Of a stretch of DNA of 52,782 nt, positions 11,676 to 22,277 are shown piece by piece. The notes beneath the pieces were generated by a model. It did no database searches. It was not told the origin of the DNA and was given only the letters and a program-made list of their open reading frames with translations. This DNA comes from Glaciecola sp. KUL10. GTDB lineage: Bacteria > Pseudomonadota > Gammaproteobacteria > Enterobacterales > Alteromonadaceae. Within the stretch, counting starts at the first letter, position 1, and every line of letters starts with the position of its first letter. A program made the position numbers and the translations under genes. The stretch is from NCBI RefSeq assembly GCF_003203515.1, contig NZ_BGNG01000015.1, forward strand, positions 1 through 52,782. Reading direction: 5' to 3'.

Positions 11676-12536
11676 ATGGCTAGCGGAAAAGAGATAAAAG
11701 GTAAGATTGGGAGTATTAAAAATACTCAAAAAATTACCAGCGCAATGGAAATGGTAGCTGCTTCTAAAATGAAGAAAGCACAGGAGCGAATGGCTTCTGG
11801 CCGTCCATACGCGCAAAGCATGCTAAAAGTGATTGGTCACATTGCCAATGGTTCTTTGGAATATCGCCATCCATATTTGGAAGAGCGTGAAGTCAAAAAT
11901 GTAGGTTATATTGTTATTTCTACAGACCGTGGCTTATGTGGTGGTTTAAACACTAACGAATTTAAGTTAGTTGCCCAAAAAGTTCGAGAGCACAAAGAAA
12001 GCGACGTAGGCGTTCACTTTGCAGCTTTAGGATCAAAAGCATGTGCATTCTTCGGTCGTTTTGGCGGAGATGTCATGGCAGCAGAATCAGGTCTTGGCGA
12101 TAAGCCAAGTGCAAGTGATGTTGTGGGTATCGTTAGAGTGATGCTAAACGCATATGACGAAGGCAAACTAGACAAGATTTTCCTTGTTTACAATGACTTC
12201 GTTAACACGATGACACAAACACCAGTAATCAATCAATTGTTGCCTTTGCCTAAATCAGAAGACAAAGCATTAAAGCATCGTTGGGATTACATATACGAAC
12301 CGGATCCAAAAGAAATTTTGGAGCAGTTAATGGTGCGTTATATTGAATCTCAAGTTTATCAGGGCGTAGTAGAAAACGTGGCTTCAGAACAAGCAGCACG
12401 TATGGTTGCCATGAAAGCAGCAACCGATAACGCCGGTAACCTGATCGATGATTTGCAATTGGTATACAACAAAGCGCGTCAAGCGGCAATCACGCAGGAA
12501 ATCAGTGAGATTGTTGGCGGTGCGGCGGCTGTTTAA
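11676..12536 (+). CDS. atpG: F1Fo ATP synthase subunit gamma (AtpG)
   Basis: Central rotor subunit of F1. The N-terminal helix begins [27 protein letters not shown] and the C-terminal helix ends [19 protein letters not shown], both typical of the family. DRGLCGGLN is the conserved core motif. The length of 286 aa is one residue from E. coli. TGGAGAA is the ribosome site. Confidence 0.97.
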   Translation: MASGKEIKGKIGSIKNTQKITSAMEMVAASKMKKAQERMASGRPYAQSMLKVIGHIANGSLEYRHPYLEEREVKNVGYIVISTDRGLCGGLNTNEFKLVAQKVREHKESDVGVHFAALGSKACAFFGRFGGDVMAAESGLGDKPSASDVVGIVRVMLNAYDEGKLDKIFLVYNDFVNTMTQTPVINQLLPLPKSEDKALKHRWDYIYEPDPKEILEQLMVRYIESQVYQGVVENVASEQAARMVAMKAATDNAGNLIDDLQLVYNKARQAAITQEISEIVGGAAAV

Positions 12537-12575
12537 GCCCGCGCTTTGAATTTAGGCATAGATAACAAATTTTAA

Positions 12576-13992
<1,417 letters not shown>

Positions 13993-14032
13993 GCTAAGCC
14001 CTTTCTAATTATAGAAAGTACGGAGGCCCATC

Positions 14033-14449
14033 ATGGCAATGACAGTTCATTTGGACGTAGTAAGCGCAGAAACAGAAATTTTTTCTGGTCTGGTTGAAAC
14101 CGTCCAAGTTACAGGTAGCGAAGGTGAGTTGGGTATTTACCCTGGTCACGCGCCCCTGATTACTGGCTTACAACCTGGTATGGTAAGAGTCGTTAAACAA
14201 GACGGCGTCGAAGAGCTTATTTATGTTGCAGGTGGCTTATTAGAAGTTCAACCGAGCAGCGTGACCGTTTTAGCCGATACTGCAGTACGTGCAGACGACT
14301 TAGACGAGAAAGCAGCTGAAGAAGCTAAACAACGTGCAGAAGCGCATATCGCAAAAGGCGGTGCAGACTTCGATTATGCAGAGGCAGCGATTGAGCTAGC
14401 TGAAGCGGTTGCACAACTACGCTTGATTCAGAAGATTCGTAAAAAGTAA
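14033..14449 (+). CDS. atpC: F1Fo ATP synthase subunit epsilon (AtpC)
   Basis: F1 subunit epsilon, a central stalk component and inhibitor of ATP hydrolysis. The N-terminal beta-sandwich contains [15 protein letters not shown], and a C-terminal helical hairpin follows. The 138 aa length matches E. coli (139). It is the last gene of the atp operon, preceded by GGAGG and followed by a strong terminator. Confidence 0.97.
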   Translation: MAMTVHLDVVSAETEIFSGLVETVQVTGSEGELGIYPGHAPLITGLQPGMVRVVKQDGVEELIYVAGGLLEVQPSSVTVLADTAVRADDLDEKAAEEAKQRAEAHIAKGGADFDYAEAAIELAEAVAQLRLIQKIRKK

Positions 14450-14487
14450 CAGGCTAAGCTAAATCTATCTAATAGATTCATATCTTT

Positions 14488-14515
14488 AAAAACCCAGCTA
14501 TACGCTGGGTTTTTT
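14488..14515 (+). terminator. Rho-independent terminator of the atp operon
   Basis: AAAAACCCAGC (14488-14498) pairs with GCTGGGTTTTT (14504-14514) around loop TATAC, ending in a T-run. It sits 38 bases after atpC. Confidence 0.9.
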
Positions 14516-14530
14516 GTTTCATGTGAAACC
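14515..14530. other. parS: parS-like site 1
   Basis: TGTTTCATGTGAAACC matches the general parS pattern NGTTNCACGTGAAACN at all but one constrained base (central C to T). It directly abuts the atp terminator in intergenic DNA, about 14 kb from oriC, a usual distance for parS. Its reverse complement differs by one base from the site at 49906. Confidence 0.55.
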
Positions 14531-14654
14531 TTTCTGTTAATTAGCCACAGCAAAGTAAGTATCGTTTGGCCAATATCTTTGATATTTTACTGCTATGAAT
14601 ATGTGACAGCTCAACTTGTTAGACACTTCATTTAGAGACTAATAAAGGACAACT

Positions 14655-15587
14655 ATGCTCAGCGTCAAAGGACTTACCAAAAAATACGGCGACAACGCTG
14701 CATTAAGTAAAGTGTCATTCAACCTAGGAAAAGGTGAAATCGTTGCCTTGTTAGGTGCAAATGGCTGCGGTAAAACAACAACAGTAAATTCGATTTGTGG
14801 TTTGATCGATTGGGATGATGGAGACATCACAATAGATGGAACATCGATTAAGCAATCAAGCGCTTATAAAAAACAGATCGGTGCGGTGTTAGGTGGTTGT
14901 CGCAACACTAACTGGCGACTCAAAGCAAAACAAAATGCAGAGTATTTTGCGCGACTAAGAGGGTTTAAAGGACCTGCTTTAAAAGAAAAAATATCTAGTC
15001 TTCATACCGCGCTTGGTTTGGATGAGCATGAAAATAAAGAAATATTAAAACTATCTACGGGTAACAAACAAAAGGCCGCGCTACTTTCCGCACTCTCATA
15101 CTCACCTGATTACGTATTATTAGATGAGCCAACATTGGGTCTGGACTTTCAAACTGTTGATAGTTTAAAAGCCATCATAGAACAAGAAGCTAAACAGTCC
15201 GGTCAAAGCTTTCTAGTGACCAGTCACGATCTCGGTTTTATTGAGGACATCTGCGAACGCGTGATTGTTTTGGACAAAGGTAACTTACTATTTGAAGGCG
15301 ATGTCACTGCTTTAAAGCAAAAACTTTACGCTTATGAACTTGTTATCGAATATCTAGAAAACAGGTTGGATGATTATCTGACAGCATCTCTTTGGAACCA
15401 ACGTACTGAAATTCTTCACGATGGTCAGCGAACAATTATTAAGTATGACACCCCAGAACAGGTCACCCCATTTATCAGTACGCTCCATAGTCACAATCTG
15501 GCTATTGCAGAATTACAGGTGAATAAATTATCCATGGAACGCGCATACCAAACCTTAATCAACACTACACAGGAGGCAAGCGCATGA
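14655..15587 (+). CDS. ABC transporter ATP-binding protein (ABC-2 type)
   Basis: Cytoplasmic ATPase of an ABC exporter. The Walker A motif GANGCGKT is at about residues 34-41, the signature is the variant LSTGNKQK, Walker B is YVLLDEPTLGLD, and the switch histidine is in TSHD. The 310 aa include a C-terminal extension of about 90 residues, as in drug or lipid exporter ATPases of the YadG/NodI type. Its stop overlaps the start of the permease by 4 bp (ATGA), so the two are translationally coupled. The substrate cannot be told from sequence. Confidence 0.92.
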   Translation: MLSVKGLTKKYGDNAALSKVSFNLGKGEIVALLGANGCGKTTTVNSICGLIDWDDGDITIDGTSIKQSSAYKKQIGAVLGGCRNTNWRLKAKQNAEYFARLRGFKGPALKEKISSLHTALGLDEHENKEILKLSTGNKQKAALLSALSYSPDYVLLDEPTLGLDFQTVDSLKAIIEQEAKQSGQSFLVTSHDLGFIEDICERVIVLDKGNLLFEGDVTALKQKLYAYELVIEYLENRLDDYLTASLWNQRTEILHDGQRTIIKYDTPEQVTPFISTLHSHNLAIAELQVNKLSMERAYQTLINTTQEASA

Positions 15588-16339
15588 ATCTAGTCATTAA
15601 TGAACTAAAGCTCCAGTGGATAGAAATGCGTCAGTACTGGTTTGAAACGATTACGTCTCTTGGTTTCTTGCTAGTAATGTTTTTGGGGGTGTTTTTTGGT
15701 ATCAAGGGGTTTGTGCTACAGCAGGGTGACAACCAAACACTAGATAGCCTTATCTTTGGCTTTTTGTTGTGGACATTCGCTTCTACTGCATATGGATCGA
15801 TCACTAGAAGCGTGATTGAAGACACTCAAAAGGGCTACATTGAACAACTTTTTATGTGTCCTAAAGGCTTTGTAGGATTGATGTTAAGTCGCTCGCTAGC
15901 CGATATCATTCCAAGTCTGATTACCGTAACCTTAATGGCATATTTGGTGATGTTTATCACAGGTAATTGGCTAAACATCAATTTCTTAGCAATGTACGCT
16001 ACCCTTTTATTATCAGCGCCGTCTTTGGTCGGTTTTGCCTTAATTCTCTGCGGATTAACCTTGGTCTATAAAAAGATAGAAACTGTAAGCGCGGTACTTT
16101 CTTTATTGCTAATGGGCTTAGTAGCAATCGATGGCCTACCATTCAATGCGTTTTCTCTTCTTCCCTTTGCATCAGGGGCGACCATGGCAAAAAATATCGC
16201 ATTGCTGAACGAGCCATTTATCATGACGCACCTGCTGATTGTAAGCGCAAATTCGTTAGTGTACTTAGGCTTTGGTATTTTCATTTTTAAATTCTTTGAA
16301 AAGAAAGCAAAACGCTTAAACTTAATTGGTCAGTATTAA
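15584..16339 (+). CDS. ABC-2 type transporter permease
   Basis: A 251 aa membrane protein with about six hydrophobic segments, the membrane partner of the upstream ATPase gene, which it overlaps by 4 bp. The layout fits the ABC-2 permease family (YadH-like). Substrate unknown. Confidence 0.88.
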   Translation: MNLVINELKLQWIEMRQYWFETITSLGFLLVMFLGVFFGIKGFVLQQGDNQTLDSLIFGFLLWTFASTAYGSITRSVIEDTQKGYIEQLFMCPKGFVGLMLSRSLADIIPSLITVTLMAYLVMFITGNWLNINFLAMYATLLLSAPSLVGFALILCGLTLVYKKIETVSAVLSLLLMGLVAIDGLPFNAFSLLPFASGATMAKNIALLNEPFIMTHLLIVSANSLVYLGFGIFIFKFFEKKAKRLNLIGQY

Positions 16340-16353
16340 AAAGTGTTGTTTTT

Positions 16354-16776
16354 ATGGAATATGTAAGTAGTTTTGAAAAACAAAAAATAGACGCAGAATT
16401 TGTTCATCGTTTTTTAACCAATTCTTATTGGGCCAAAGGTATTTCTCTTGAAACGGTCAAGCAGTCGATAGACAACTCATTAGTGATTGGCATGTATAAA
16501 AATGATAAACAAGTTGGCTTTGCAAGGGTAATCACAGATTCAACGACAATGGCCTACCTGGCAGATGTATTTGTTGACCCTTCTCATCAGGGTAGAGGCT
16601 TAGCTCAAAAAATGCTAACTGACTTATTTGAACACGATAATCTGCAGGGTTTGCGGCGTGTGTTGCTCGCCACCAGTGATGCTCATGACTTATATAAAAA
16701 GTTTGGATTCACTAGCTTAGCGCAACCCGAAATAATGATGGAAATTAATAAGCCCAACATTTATCAAAATGGATAA
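16354..16776 (+). CDS. GNAT family N-acetyltransferase
   Basis: A 140 aa protein with the GNAT acetyl-CoA-binding motif HQGRGLAQKML preceded by the strand LADVFVDP, and the C-terminal DLYKKFGFTSL segment. It begins 14 bp after the ABC permease stop and may share its transcript. The substrate is not evident. Confidence 0.88.
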   Translation: MEYVSSFEKQKIDAEFVHRFLTNSYWAKGISLETVKQSIDNSLVIGMYKNDKQVGFARVITDSTTMAYLADVFVDPSHQGRGLAQKMLTDLFEHDNLQGLRRVLLATSDAHDLYKKFGFTSLAQPEIMMEINKPNIYQNG

Positions 16777-16799
16777 TCAAGTTATCAAAGGGAACGTCC

Positions 16800-17330
16800 A
16801 TGGAAGTTAAATTTAACGGTGAAAAATACGCGCTAATCACACCCGAAAAAACGTACGAAGATAGCTTCAATAATTACATTAAGGAGTTGGGTAGTGAAGA
16901 AAGGTATCCTTATCCCTTGGATATACCTGCTGATGATTTTCAAAAATATGTCGAGACACTTCACAATTATTCACAGGGTAAAGACTTACCCGCTTGGCTT
17001 GTTCCAAATACCACTTATTGGTTGATATGCAATAGCGAAATAGTGGCTTGTTCACATTTACGTCATGAATTGAATCATCAACTCAAACACGCAGGCGGGC
17101 ACATAGGCTTAGGTGTTAGGCCTAGTTTTAGAGGTCGAGGGCTTAGCAATTTATTACTCGACTTAACCATTCAACAAGCAAGAGCAATCAGCATCAAAGA
17201 GATTCACATACATTGCTTTGAAGACAATCTTGCTTCAAAACAAATGATCCAAAATGCAGGTGGTTTGCTAACTAGTCGTATTGACAATTATCAGGCTAAC
17301 CTGCATCTATTGCGATACGTGGTGAGTTAG
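16800..17330 (+). CDS. GNAT family N-acetyltransferase
   Basis: A 176 aa acetyltransferase-like protein. The core motif is GLGVRPSFRGRGLSNLLL (about 101-118), and the later ASKQMIQNAGG segment matches the GNAT alpha4 region. It lies 23 bp after another GNAT gene but is not closely similar to it, so recent duplication is unlikely. AAGGGAACG is the ribosome site. Confidence 0.88.
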   Translation: MEVKFNGEKYALITPEKTYEDSFNNYIKELGSEERYPYPLDIPADDFQKYVETLHNYSQGKDLPAWLVPNTTYWLICNSEIVACSHLRHELNHQLKHAGGHIGLGVRPSFRGRGLSNLLLDLTIQQARAISIKEIHIHCFEDNLASKQMIQNAGGLLTSRIDNYQANLHLLRYVVS

Positions 17331-17357
17331 CTTACCAACAAGAACACCAATAATACT

Positions 17358-17594
17358 TTGAACAATCTCAATCCAAAGAAACTTCTCAATACAAAATGGA
17401 CGGCACAAGCCAAAACGAAAGAGCAAATGCAGCTAAGAAAACTAGAAAAGCACTTTGCAGTGACTAAAGTCGTTTACGATGAGGACAAACGCGTGCTCGA
17501 CTGTAAGATTGAAGCTGTGATTACTCGTCGTATTTTTAGCATTGAATGGCGGTGTTTAAAAGACGAATCGATGTGGTTACAAGGCTGGAAATAA
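17358..17594 (+). CDS. TIGR02450 family small protein
   Basis: A 78 aa protein with the family pattern NPKKLLNTKWTA near the N-terminus, then KHFAVTKVVYDE, and a C-terminus ending WLQGWK. It is a conserved, tryptophan-containing protein of unknown function in marine gammaproteobacteria. The start is a TTG at 17358 with little sign of a ribosome site, so the true start is uncertain. Confidence 0.78.
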   Translation: MNNLNPKKLLNTKWTAQAKTKEQMQLRKLEKHFAVTKVVYDEDKRVLDCKIEAVITRRIFSIEWRCLKDESMWLQGWK

Positions 17595-17661
17595 CTAGAC
17601 AGCAGTCAAAAACATTGTTTAACATTAAAACGCACGTAGAATTTACCAAAAGCAAAACATC

Positions 17662-17916
17662 ATGCTAGCATTAAGACCAAATTGTGAATGCTGTAATAAG
17701 GATTTACCACCAGAAACAGAAGATGCAATGATATGCTCCTTCGAGTGTACTTTTTGTGTTTCATGTGTTCAGTTTGAACTTGATGGAATATGTCCTAACT
17801 GTGGCGGTAAGTTTACCAACCGTCCCATTCGACCTATAAACAAACTAGCTAAATTCCCTGCTTCAACAGAAAGGGTATTTAATCCTACTCTACGCAAAAA
17901 CGGTTTATCACGCTAA
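17662..17916 (+). CDS. DUF1272 cysteine-rich protein
   Basis: An 84 aa protein beginning MLALRPNCECCNKDLPP with paired cysteines (CECC, CSFECTFCVSC, CPNCGG) that would bind zinc. The layout and the GKFTNRPIRP tail match the DUF1272 family. Function is unknown. It is a single gene between two other small conserved genes on the same strand. Confidence 0.88.
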   Translation: MLALRPNCECCNKDLPPETEDAMICSFECTFCVSCVQFELDGICPNCGGKFTNRPIRPINKLAKFPASTERVFNPTLRKNGLSR

Positions 17917-18017
17917 TCCCTTAATTGACTATAACTTGCTGTGGTCGCAATACTTAGTGGATTATGCTAATTTCAAGTTTGTTTTGTACCACTATAATAA
18001 TGATAAAGGACTTCTTT

Positions 18018-18179
18018 ATGTCAAAGATCGTGATGATTTTGCTTTGCTTGTTTTTACCGCCGATTGCTGTTTTTTTGAAAGAAGGCATCGGTAAACACTT
18101 AATCATAAATATCATTTTGTGTATTTTTGGTTGGTTACCGGGGGTCGTTCACGCGCTTTATATTTCAACTAGAAAGTAA
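18018..18179 (+). CDS. YqaE/Pmp3 family small membrane protein
   Basis: The ATG at 18018, with AAGGA seven bases upstream, gives 53 aa. There are two hydrophobic helices with the family motif LPPIAVFLKEGIGKHLIINI and LGWLPG-like IFGWLPGVVHALY. The longer frame from 17964 adds 18 residues without support. Pmp3/YqaE proteins are stress-induced membrane peptides that affect membrane potential. Confidence 0.88.
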   Translation: MSKIVMILLCLFLPPIAVFLKEGIGKHLIINIILCIFGWLPGVVHALYISTRK

Positions 18180-18191
18180 CTGATAGCGCTT

Positions 18192-18443
18192 ATGAATGAA
18201 AACCATAAACCCTCTCAAGCAAATAACCCCTTGCATGGCATAAAGCTTGAAAAAATCGTGACAGATTTGCAAGAAAAGTATGGTTGGGAGGGATTAGCCT
18301 ATCGAGTAAACATAAACTGTTTTAAGTCTGATCCTTCAATTAAATCTAGTTTAAAGTTTTTAAGAAAAACGCAATGGGCAAGAGACCAAGTTGAAAAACT
18401 GTATGTAGATACGTTTTTTAAAAATAAACCCAACGACTACTAA
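18192..18443 (+). CDS. VF530 family DNA-binding protein
   Basis: An 83 aa protein with the family pattern [21 protein letters not shown] and the later [16 protein letters not shown] and VEKLY. The VF530 (DUF2132) fold resembles DNA-binding proteins; no cellular role is established. It begins 12 bp after the Pmp3-like gene. Confidence 0.9.
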   Translation: MNENHKPSQANNPLHGIKLEKIVTDLQEKYGWEGLAYRVNINCFKSDPSIKSSLKFLRKTQWARDQVEKLYVDTFFKNKPNDY

Positions 18444-18518
18444 TTATTTGGCGGGTCAACCTACAACAACTTTGTATTTAGAAATAAAATAGGCGTCTTT
18501 AAAGCATTAGGGCTAGCT

Positions 18519-19229
18519 ATGCACAAATTATTAAATCAGCTTCGTCTTGCGATACTTATTTATTCGACTTTTCTGGTGTTAGCCTGCTCAAGCACCTCCT
18601 CTAATACAGAAACGCAAAATCAAATCAACAAACCAAGTAATCAAGTTATTAATTACAAACGCGCCGATCAAGATTACCAAAAATTAGTGTTAGCTTTAAA
18701 GAACACGAATGCCCCTGCAGAGGTTTTTGACTCAATCATTAGGGTTTATCCTCTAACGTCTAAATACGACCCCTACGATGGCATTGAACAGGCTCAAAAG
18801 TTAGTTGCTAACGCAAGTATGGATACAAAAAACTGGCGTCAGTGCTTAATGGCTACAAATGCAATACTAAACGATAATTATACTAGTCTCACGGGGCATT
18901 ATGGCGCCATGGTATGCCAATTTGAATCAGGCAATGAACACCAAGGTAATTTACACAAAAGAATGTTAGACGGCTTTATGGATGCAGTCTGGCGATCTGG
19001 TAATGGGCAAACGCCCAGCAATGCGTTTTATGTAACAAGTGCTAATGACCTATATGCTTTTATACAATTGCAAAATCATATCGCTGTTGGTCAGTCTTTA
19101 GTTTACGTAGATGAAAAGCCAGTTCATGCAATGAGTGTGAGAAACCTTAAAAATAAAAAGGAGTCAATTTGGTATTTTGATGTTACTGCTCCTTTTAGAA
19201 AAGGCGTGATTAATAGATACGAAAATTAA
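18519..19229 (+). CDS. Lipoprotein, DUF4919-like
   Basis: A 236 aa protein with a lipoprotein signal peptide: a hydrophobic stretch followed by the lipobox LVLAC (Cys about residue 23). The mature part, around YDPYDGIEQAQ, GHYGAMVCQFESG and WYFDVTAPF, resembles the DUF4919 family. Predicted to be anchored in the outer or inner membrane facing the periplasm. Function unknown. It ends 9 bp from the convergent TIGR03643 gene. Confidence 0.7.
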   Translation: MHKLLNQLRLAILIYSTFLVLACSSTSSNTETQNQINKPSNQVINYKRADQDYQKLVLALKNTNAPAEVFDSIIRVYPLTSKYDPYDGIEQAQKLVANASMDTKNWRQCLMATNAILNDNYTSLTGHYGAMVCQFESGNEHQGNLHKRMLDGFMDAVWRSGNGQTPSNAFYVTSANDLYAFIQLQNHIAVGQSLVYVDEKPVHAMSVRNLKNKKESIWYFDVTAPFRKGVINRYEN

Positions 19230-19238
19230 AAACGTCTT

Positions 19239-19526
19239 TTATCGTTTCCTAACCGGCTTGTACTGTGTTGAACAATAACCTCGAGATACTTCAGGTGAAC
19301 GCAGTTTTAGATGTTTAGTTTTGCGTCCAGTTACGCGTGCTCGCCAATTATTGAAGGTCTTTCGTTTAATGTTGTTGCGCATTATTTCAATGACTTCTGG
19401 TTCCTGAAGTCCAAAAAGCCTTTCAATGGCTTCGAAAGGTGTGCGGTCTTCCCATGCCATTTCAATTACACGTGAAACTTCGTCTTCGTTAAGGCGAGTT
19501 AAATTAAGTTTTAGATTCTTTTTCAT
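19239..19526 (-). CDS. TIGR03643 family protein
   Basis: A 95 aa basic protein with the family core LNEDEVSRVIEMAWEDRTPF and IERLFGLQEPEVIEIMR. The arrangement suggests a helix-turn-helix-like DNA-contacting region, but no function is established. Strand opposite to the preceding lipoprotein. The 58 bp gap before the downstream nuclease gene holds nothing notable. Confidence 0.85.
   Translation of the reverse strand: MKKNLKLNLTRLNEDEVSRVIEMAWEDRTPFEAIERLFGLQEPEVIEIMRNNIKRKTFNNWRARVTGRKTKHLKLRSPEVSRGYCSTQYKPVRKR
19464..19479. other. parS: parS-like site 2 (inside the TIGR03643 gene)
   Basis: AATTACACGTGAAACT has the intact CACGTGAAAC core and matches NGTTNCACGTGAAACN at 12 of 13 constrained positions (G2 replaced by A). 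Being inside a gene, it could be a chance match; the intact centre makes it worth testing. Confidence 0.35.
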
Positions 19527-19584
19527 GTGAGTTGTTACTTAAAACATGATTAATTGGTTTAACTGAGACCAAAAAGCTTTTCAC

Positions 19585-21756
19585 TCAATTGGATGGGATG
19601 CGCTTTTCATTTATCAGTTTTAACAATTCTGAGGCCGCAATCGCGTCCGACATAGCTCTGTGATGCCTTTGCATAGGTATCTCAAAATGCTTTGTTAAGT
19701 TTGCTAATGAGTATGAAGGTAAGCCTTTGTAGAATTTACGCATTTGAGAAACTGTACATAGTTTAGGTCGCTTGAAATGCCGTTCCAAACGGGCAAACTC
19801 CTCTCTAATAAAGCCATAATCAAAATTTACATTATGTGCGACGAAAACACAGTGTTCAGTAAAGTCAGCAATTTCTTGTGCGACTTCTGCAAAAATCGGT
19901 GCATGCTGAACCATTTCATTGTCGATGCCTGTCAAAGCAGTGATGTTTGCCGGAATGCGTCGTTGTGGATTGATCAATGATTGCCATTGATCAACAATCT
20001 CACCATTGACTACCTTAACCATACCTACTTCAGTTATTTTATGATTTGATGCTCGACCACCTGTTGTTTCAATATCAACCACAACATAAGCTTGCATGGG
20101 GTCAATTATCCATTCGACGTTGGTAATAATGACGTTAAAGCCTTGTTCTTTGAGTCTTTGAATCGTAGTTAATTGATTGCGTCTAAGTTGATCGCCTTCT
20201 GACTTTATTTCTTCAAATCTCAATGATTCTGAAATGTGTGGTTTAGCACTATCAATCACCATAATATCTGGGTAACCATCATTAAGCGCATACCAGTCTT
20301 TAGTCATTGCTAGTAAATGTTGCAATATTGCTTGGTAGGGTGCGTGCTCTATAAATGGTTTGATTAAGGCTAACAGCTTATCTTTCCATCTAAATATGTC
20401 ATTGGGTTTACCAAAGTGTTTAACTGCTTGTTTACTTAAAAACTGCAAGAGTTGCTGACTATCTTCAATCGACGCTATTTTAGTCTCGATTGAAGTGTTA
20501 GCTATTTCATATAAACAATTATTTTTTAAGGATAAAGGGGTTCGGTCAAACTCATTGACAAGTCCATAGCCCTCGATATCAAATATTTCTTCCCAAAAGA
20601 ACAATCCAAACAAGCTTCTAAATAGCTCATTTTCAGTTCTTTGAGCAAATAAGCCTTTGTTTTTGTAATAGGCGACGACGCCTTTTTCGACACTAGCTTT
20701 ATGCATTTCATCAAGTGCGATGCGTTGACTATTATCTCGCAACATATCAGTTAGTATGCTTGTGCGTTTTTTTCTGTATTTACGAGCTAAGAAATCGCTA
20801 GCAAAAACAAGGATATCATCGCTCAATGGATTATCTATTATGGTCTCTAGCTTCTTTTCCACTAGCTCTTTTTTACCACTTTTGTAACTTTCCCTAATCC
20901 ATTTCTCTTGTGCTTCAGCGCTTTCGATGTTCGCTAATTTGTCTAAAGCGTCTTCTTTATCAAATGTCAGCAATGCGTCTGCAAGGTAGAACTCAATTCT
21001 CTGCTTAAGTGTTTCTGCTTTTGGCCCCGCTGCATTCGGCAAACTTTCGATTTCCTTTAGTATCTGTTTGTGAGACCACACTGTAATTTCTTTTATAAGT
21101 GATAGTTTGTTATGCAGCATATAAGTGCTTTTTGCTATTTCTAAGCTTGAGAATCGAGCCATTATTTGTGCCTGTTCTCTTCGGGTGCGCATAACTCCTA
21201 GATCACGCATTGAAAATTGATTAAGTTTGCTATGAACGTTCCCAAAATACAGATATAAAAAATACTCTATATATTTATCAGTGCTTCTTACCAAATATTC
21301 GTTACAAACTTCGTTTTTAAAGATGTCTTCAAGCGAAACATTTTTGACTAGGTCCAGTAGTTTTGATTTAGGCCATGATGATTTTATGTTAGTCGTCGTA
21401 AAGCCTTGCGTTGACAATATCTGAATGAGTTCGGGTTTTGTCAAATTCATCGACCATGAGTGCATATCGCAGAGCGATAGTGGCCTCAAGAAATTTAGTT
21501 TAAAAAGTGCCTCTATTGCATTTTGTGTGTCATTGATTTCAGGGTAAAAAAGAGTGCTTTTTTTGATAAATCTACTCTTACGATTACACGCTCTGACTAA
21601 CGTGCATTGAGCATTTTTATCAAGTTTTTCATATTCATAGATAAATTCTTTATCTAGATCGTCTAATAAAGCACCGCAAGGTTGCTTCACAAATTTCAAA
21701 AATTCATTGAAATGCGATAAGTAATAAAAAGTAGGTAATTGTTTTGGATATTTCAT
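19585..21756 (-). CDS. FAN1-like VRR-NUC nuclease fused to a DEDDh 3'-5' exonuclease
   Basis: A 723 aa protein. The N-terminal 450 or so residues resemble the helical part of FAN1 (start KYPKQLPTFYYLSHFNEF, SAP-like TKPELIQILSTQGF region). A VRR-NUC nuclease domain follows, with GYPDIMV and RFEEIKSEGD giving the PD-(D/E)xK residues. The last 170 or so residues are a DnaQ-type exonuclease with all five DEDDh residues: D and E in VVDIETTGG, D in HNVNFDYGFI, and H and D in HHRAMSDA. FAN1 cuts branched DNA during crosslink repair; the fused exonuclease could resect the product. The fusion is read directly from one uninterrupted frame; the role is inferred. Confidence 0.85.
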   Translation of the reverse strand: MKYPKQLPTFYYLSHFNEFLKFVKQPCGALLDDLDKEFIYEYEKLDKNAQCTLVRACNRKSRFIKKSTLFYPEINDTQNAIEALFKLNFLRPLSLCDMHSWSMNLTKPELIQILSTQGFTTTNIKSSWPKSKLLDLVKNVSLEDIFKNEVCNEYLVRSTDKYIEYFLYLYFGNVHSKLNQFSMRDLGVMRTRREQAQIMARFSSLEIAKSTYMLHNKLSLIKEITVWSHKQILKEIESLPNAAGPKAETLKQRIEFYLADALLTFDKEDALDKLANIESAEAQEKWIRESYKSGKKELVEKKLETIIDNPLSDDILVFASDFLARKYRKKRTSILTDMLRDNSQRIALDEMHKASVEKGVVAYYKNKGLFAQRTENELFRSLFGLFFWEEIFDIEGYGLVNEFDRTPLSLKNNCLYEIANTSIETKIASIEDSQQLLQFLSKQAVKHFGKPNDIFRWKDKLLALIKPFIEHAPYQAILQHLLAMTKDWYALNDGYPDIMVIDSAKPHISESLRFEEIKSEGDQLRRNQLTTIQRLKEQGFNVIITNVEWIIDPMQAYVVVDIETTGGRASNHKITEVGMVKVVNGEIVDQWQSLINPQRRIPANITALTGIDNEMVQHAPIFAEVAQEIADFTEHCVFVAHNVNFDYGFIREEFARLERHFKRPKLCTVSQMRKFYKGLPSYSLANLTKHFEIPMQRHHRAMSDAIAASELLKLINEKRIPSN

Positions 21757-21844
21757 CTTCTTGAAAATGCATACCTTCGCATTGAATGTCTCAACTGTTT
21801 ATTTATACAGTATACATTATTAGCTATAAACACAAATAATCTGA

Positions 21845-22174
21845 CTAAACTGACCTAATTCTCTGTTTTGCTACCCACAAAAAATGTGTGTTTAGTTTGT
21901 CATCTTGCTTAATCTTTTGTAGTGAATTGTAATGTTTGGCTAGGGTTATTTCGTCGTAAATCTTGTGTATTCCAGTGTGGCAAGTTCGACAAATATCGAT
22001 GCCAAACGCGAGTGTTTGCTTATCAAAATGCTTTTTGAAATAGTTTCGTTTATGCACCTTCTTGGGGATTAAGTGATGAAACGTTAGATCGGTGACGCGA
22101 TGACACAAAGGGCATTTACCATGGTGTGAACGCCTTGGGTATTTTCGAGTCATTAGAAATTGCGTTTGTTTCAT
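21845..22174 (-). CDS. HNH endonuclease domain protein
   Basis: A 109 aa protein with a zinc-binding CPLCHR pair, the HNH core LTFHHLIPKK, and a second CRTCH pair with downstream HTGIHKIYDE. This matches stand-alone HNH nucleases. It is 88 bp upstream of the FAN1-DnaQ fusion on the same strand. Its DNA target is unknown. Confidence 0.87.
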   Translation of the reverse strand: MKQTQFLMTRKYPRRSHHGKCPLCHRVTDLTFHHLIPKKVHKRNYFKKHFDKQTLAFGIDICRTCHTGIHKIYDEITLAKHYNSLQKIKQDDKLNTHFLWVAKQRIRSV

Positions 22175-22277
22175 ATTACTTGATACGAAAACAAGAGATT
22201 GAAGTTTAATGTTTGTTGAGATACATCCAACTTGAAGTCAATTTCGTATCCTTAGTACTAAATATTAGGAGGCGTTT

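Noticed and set aside
17745-17771. TGTTTCATGTG half-match to parS inside the DUF1272 gene
   Set aside because: Only the left half and centre match; the right arm diverges completely.
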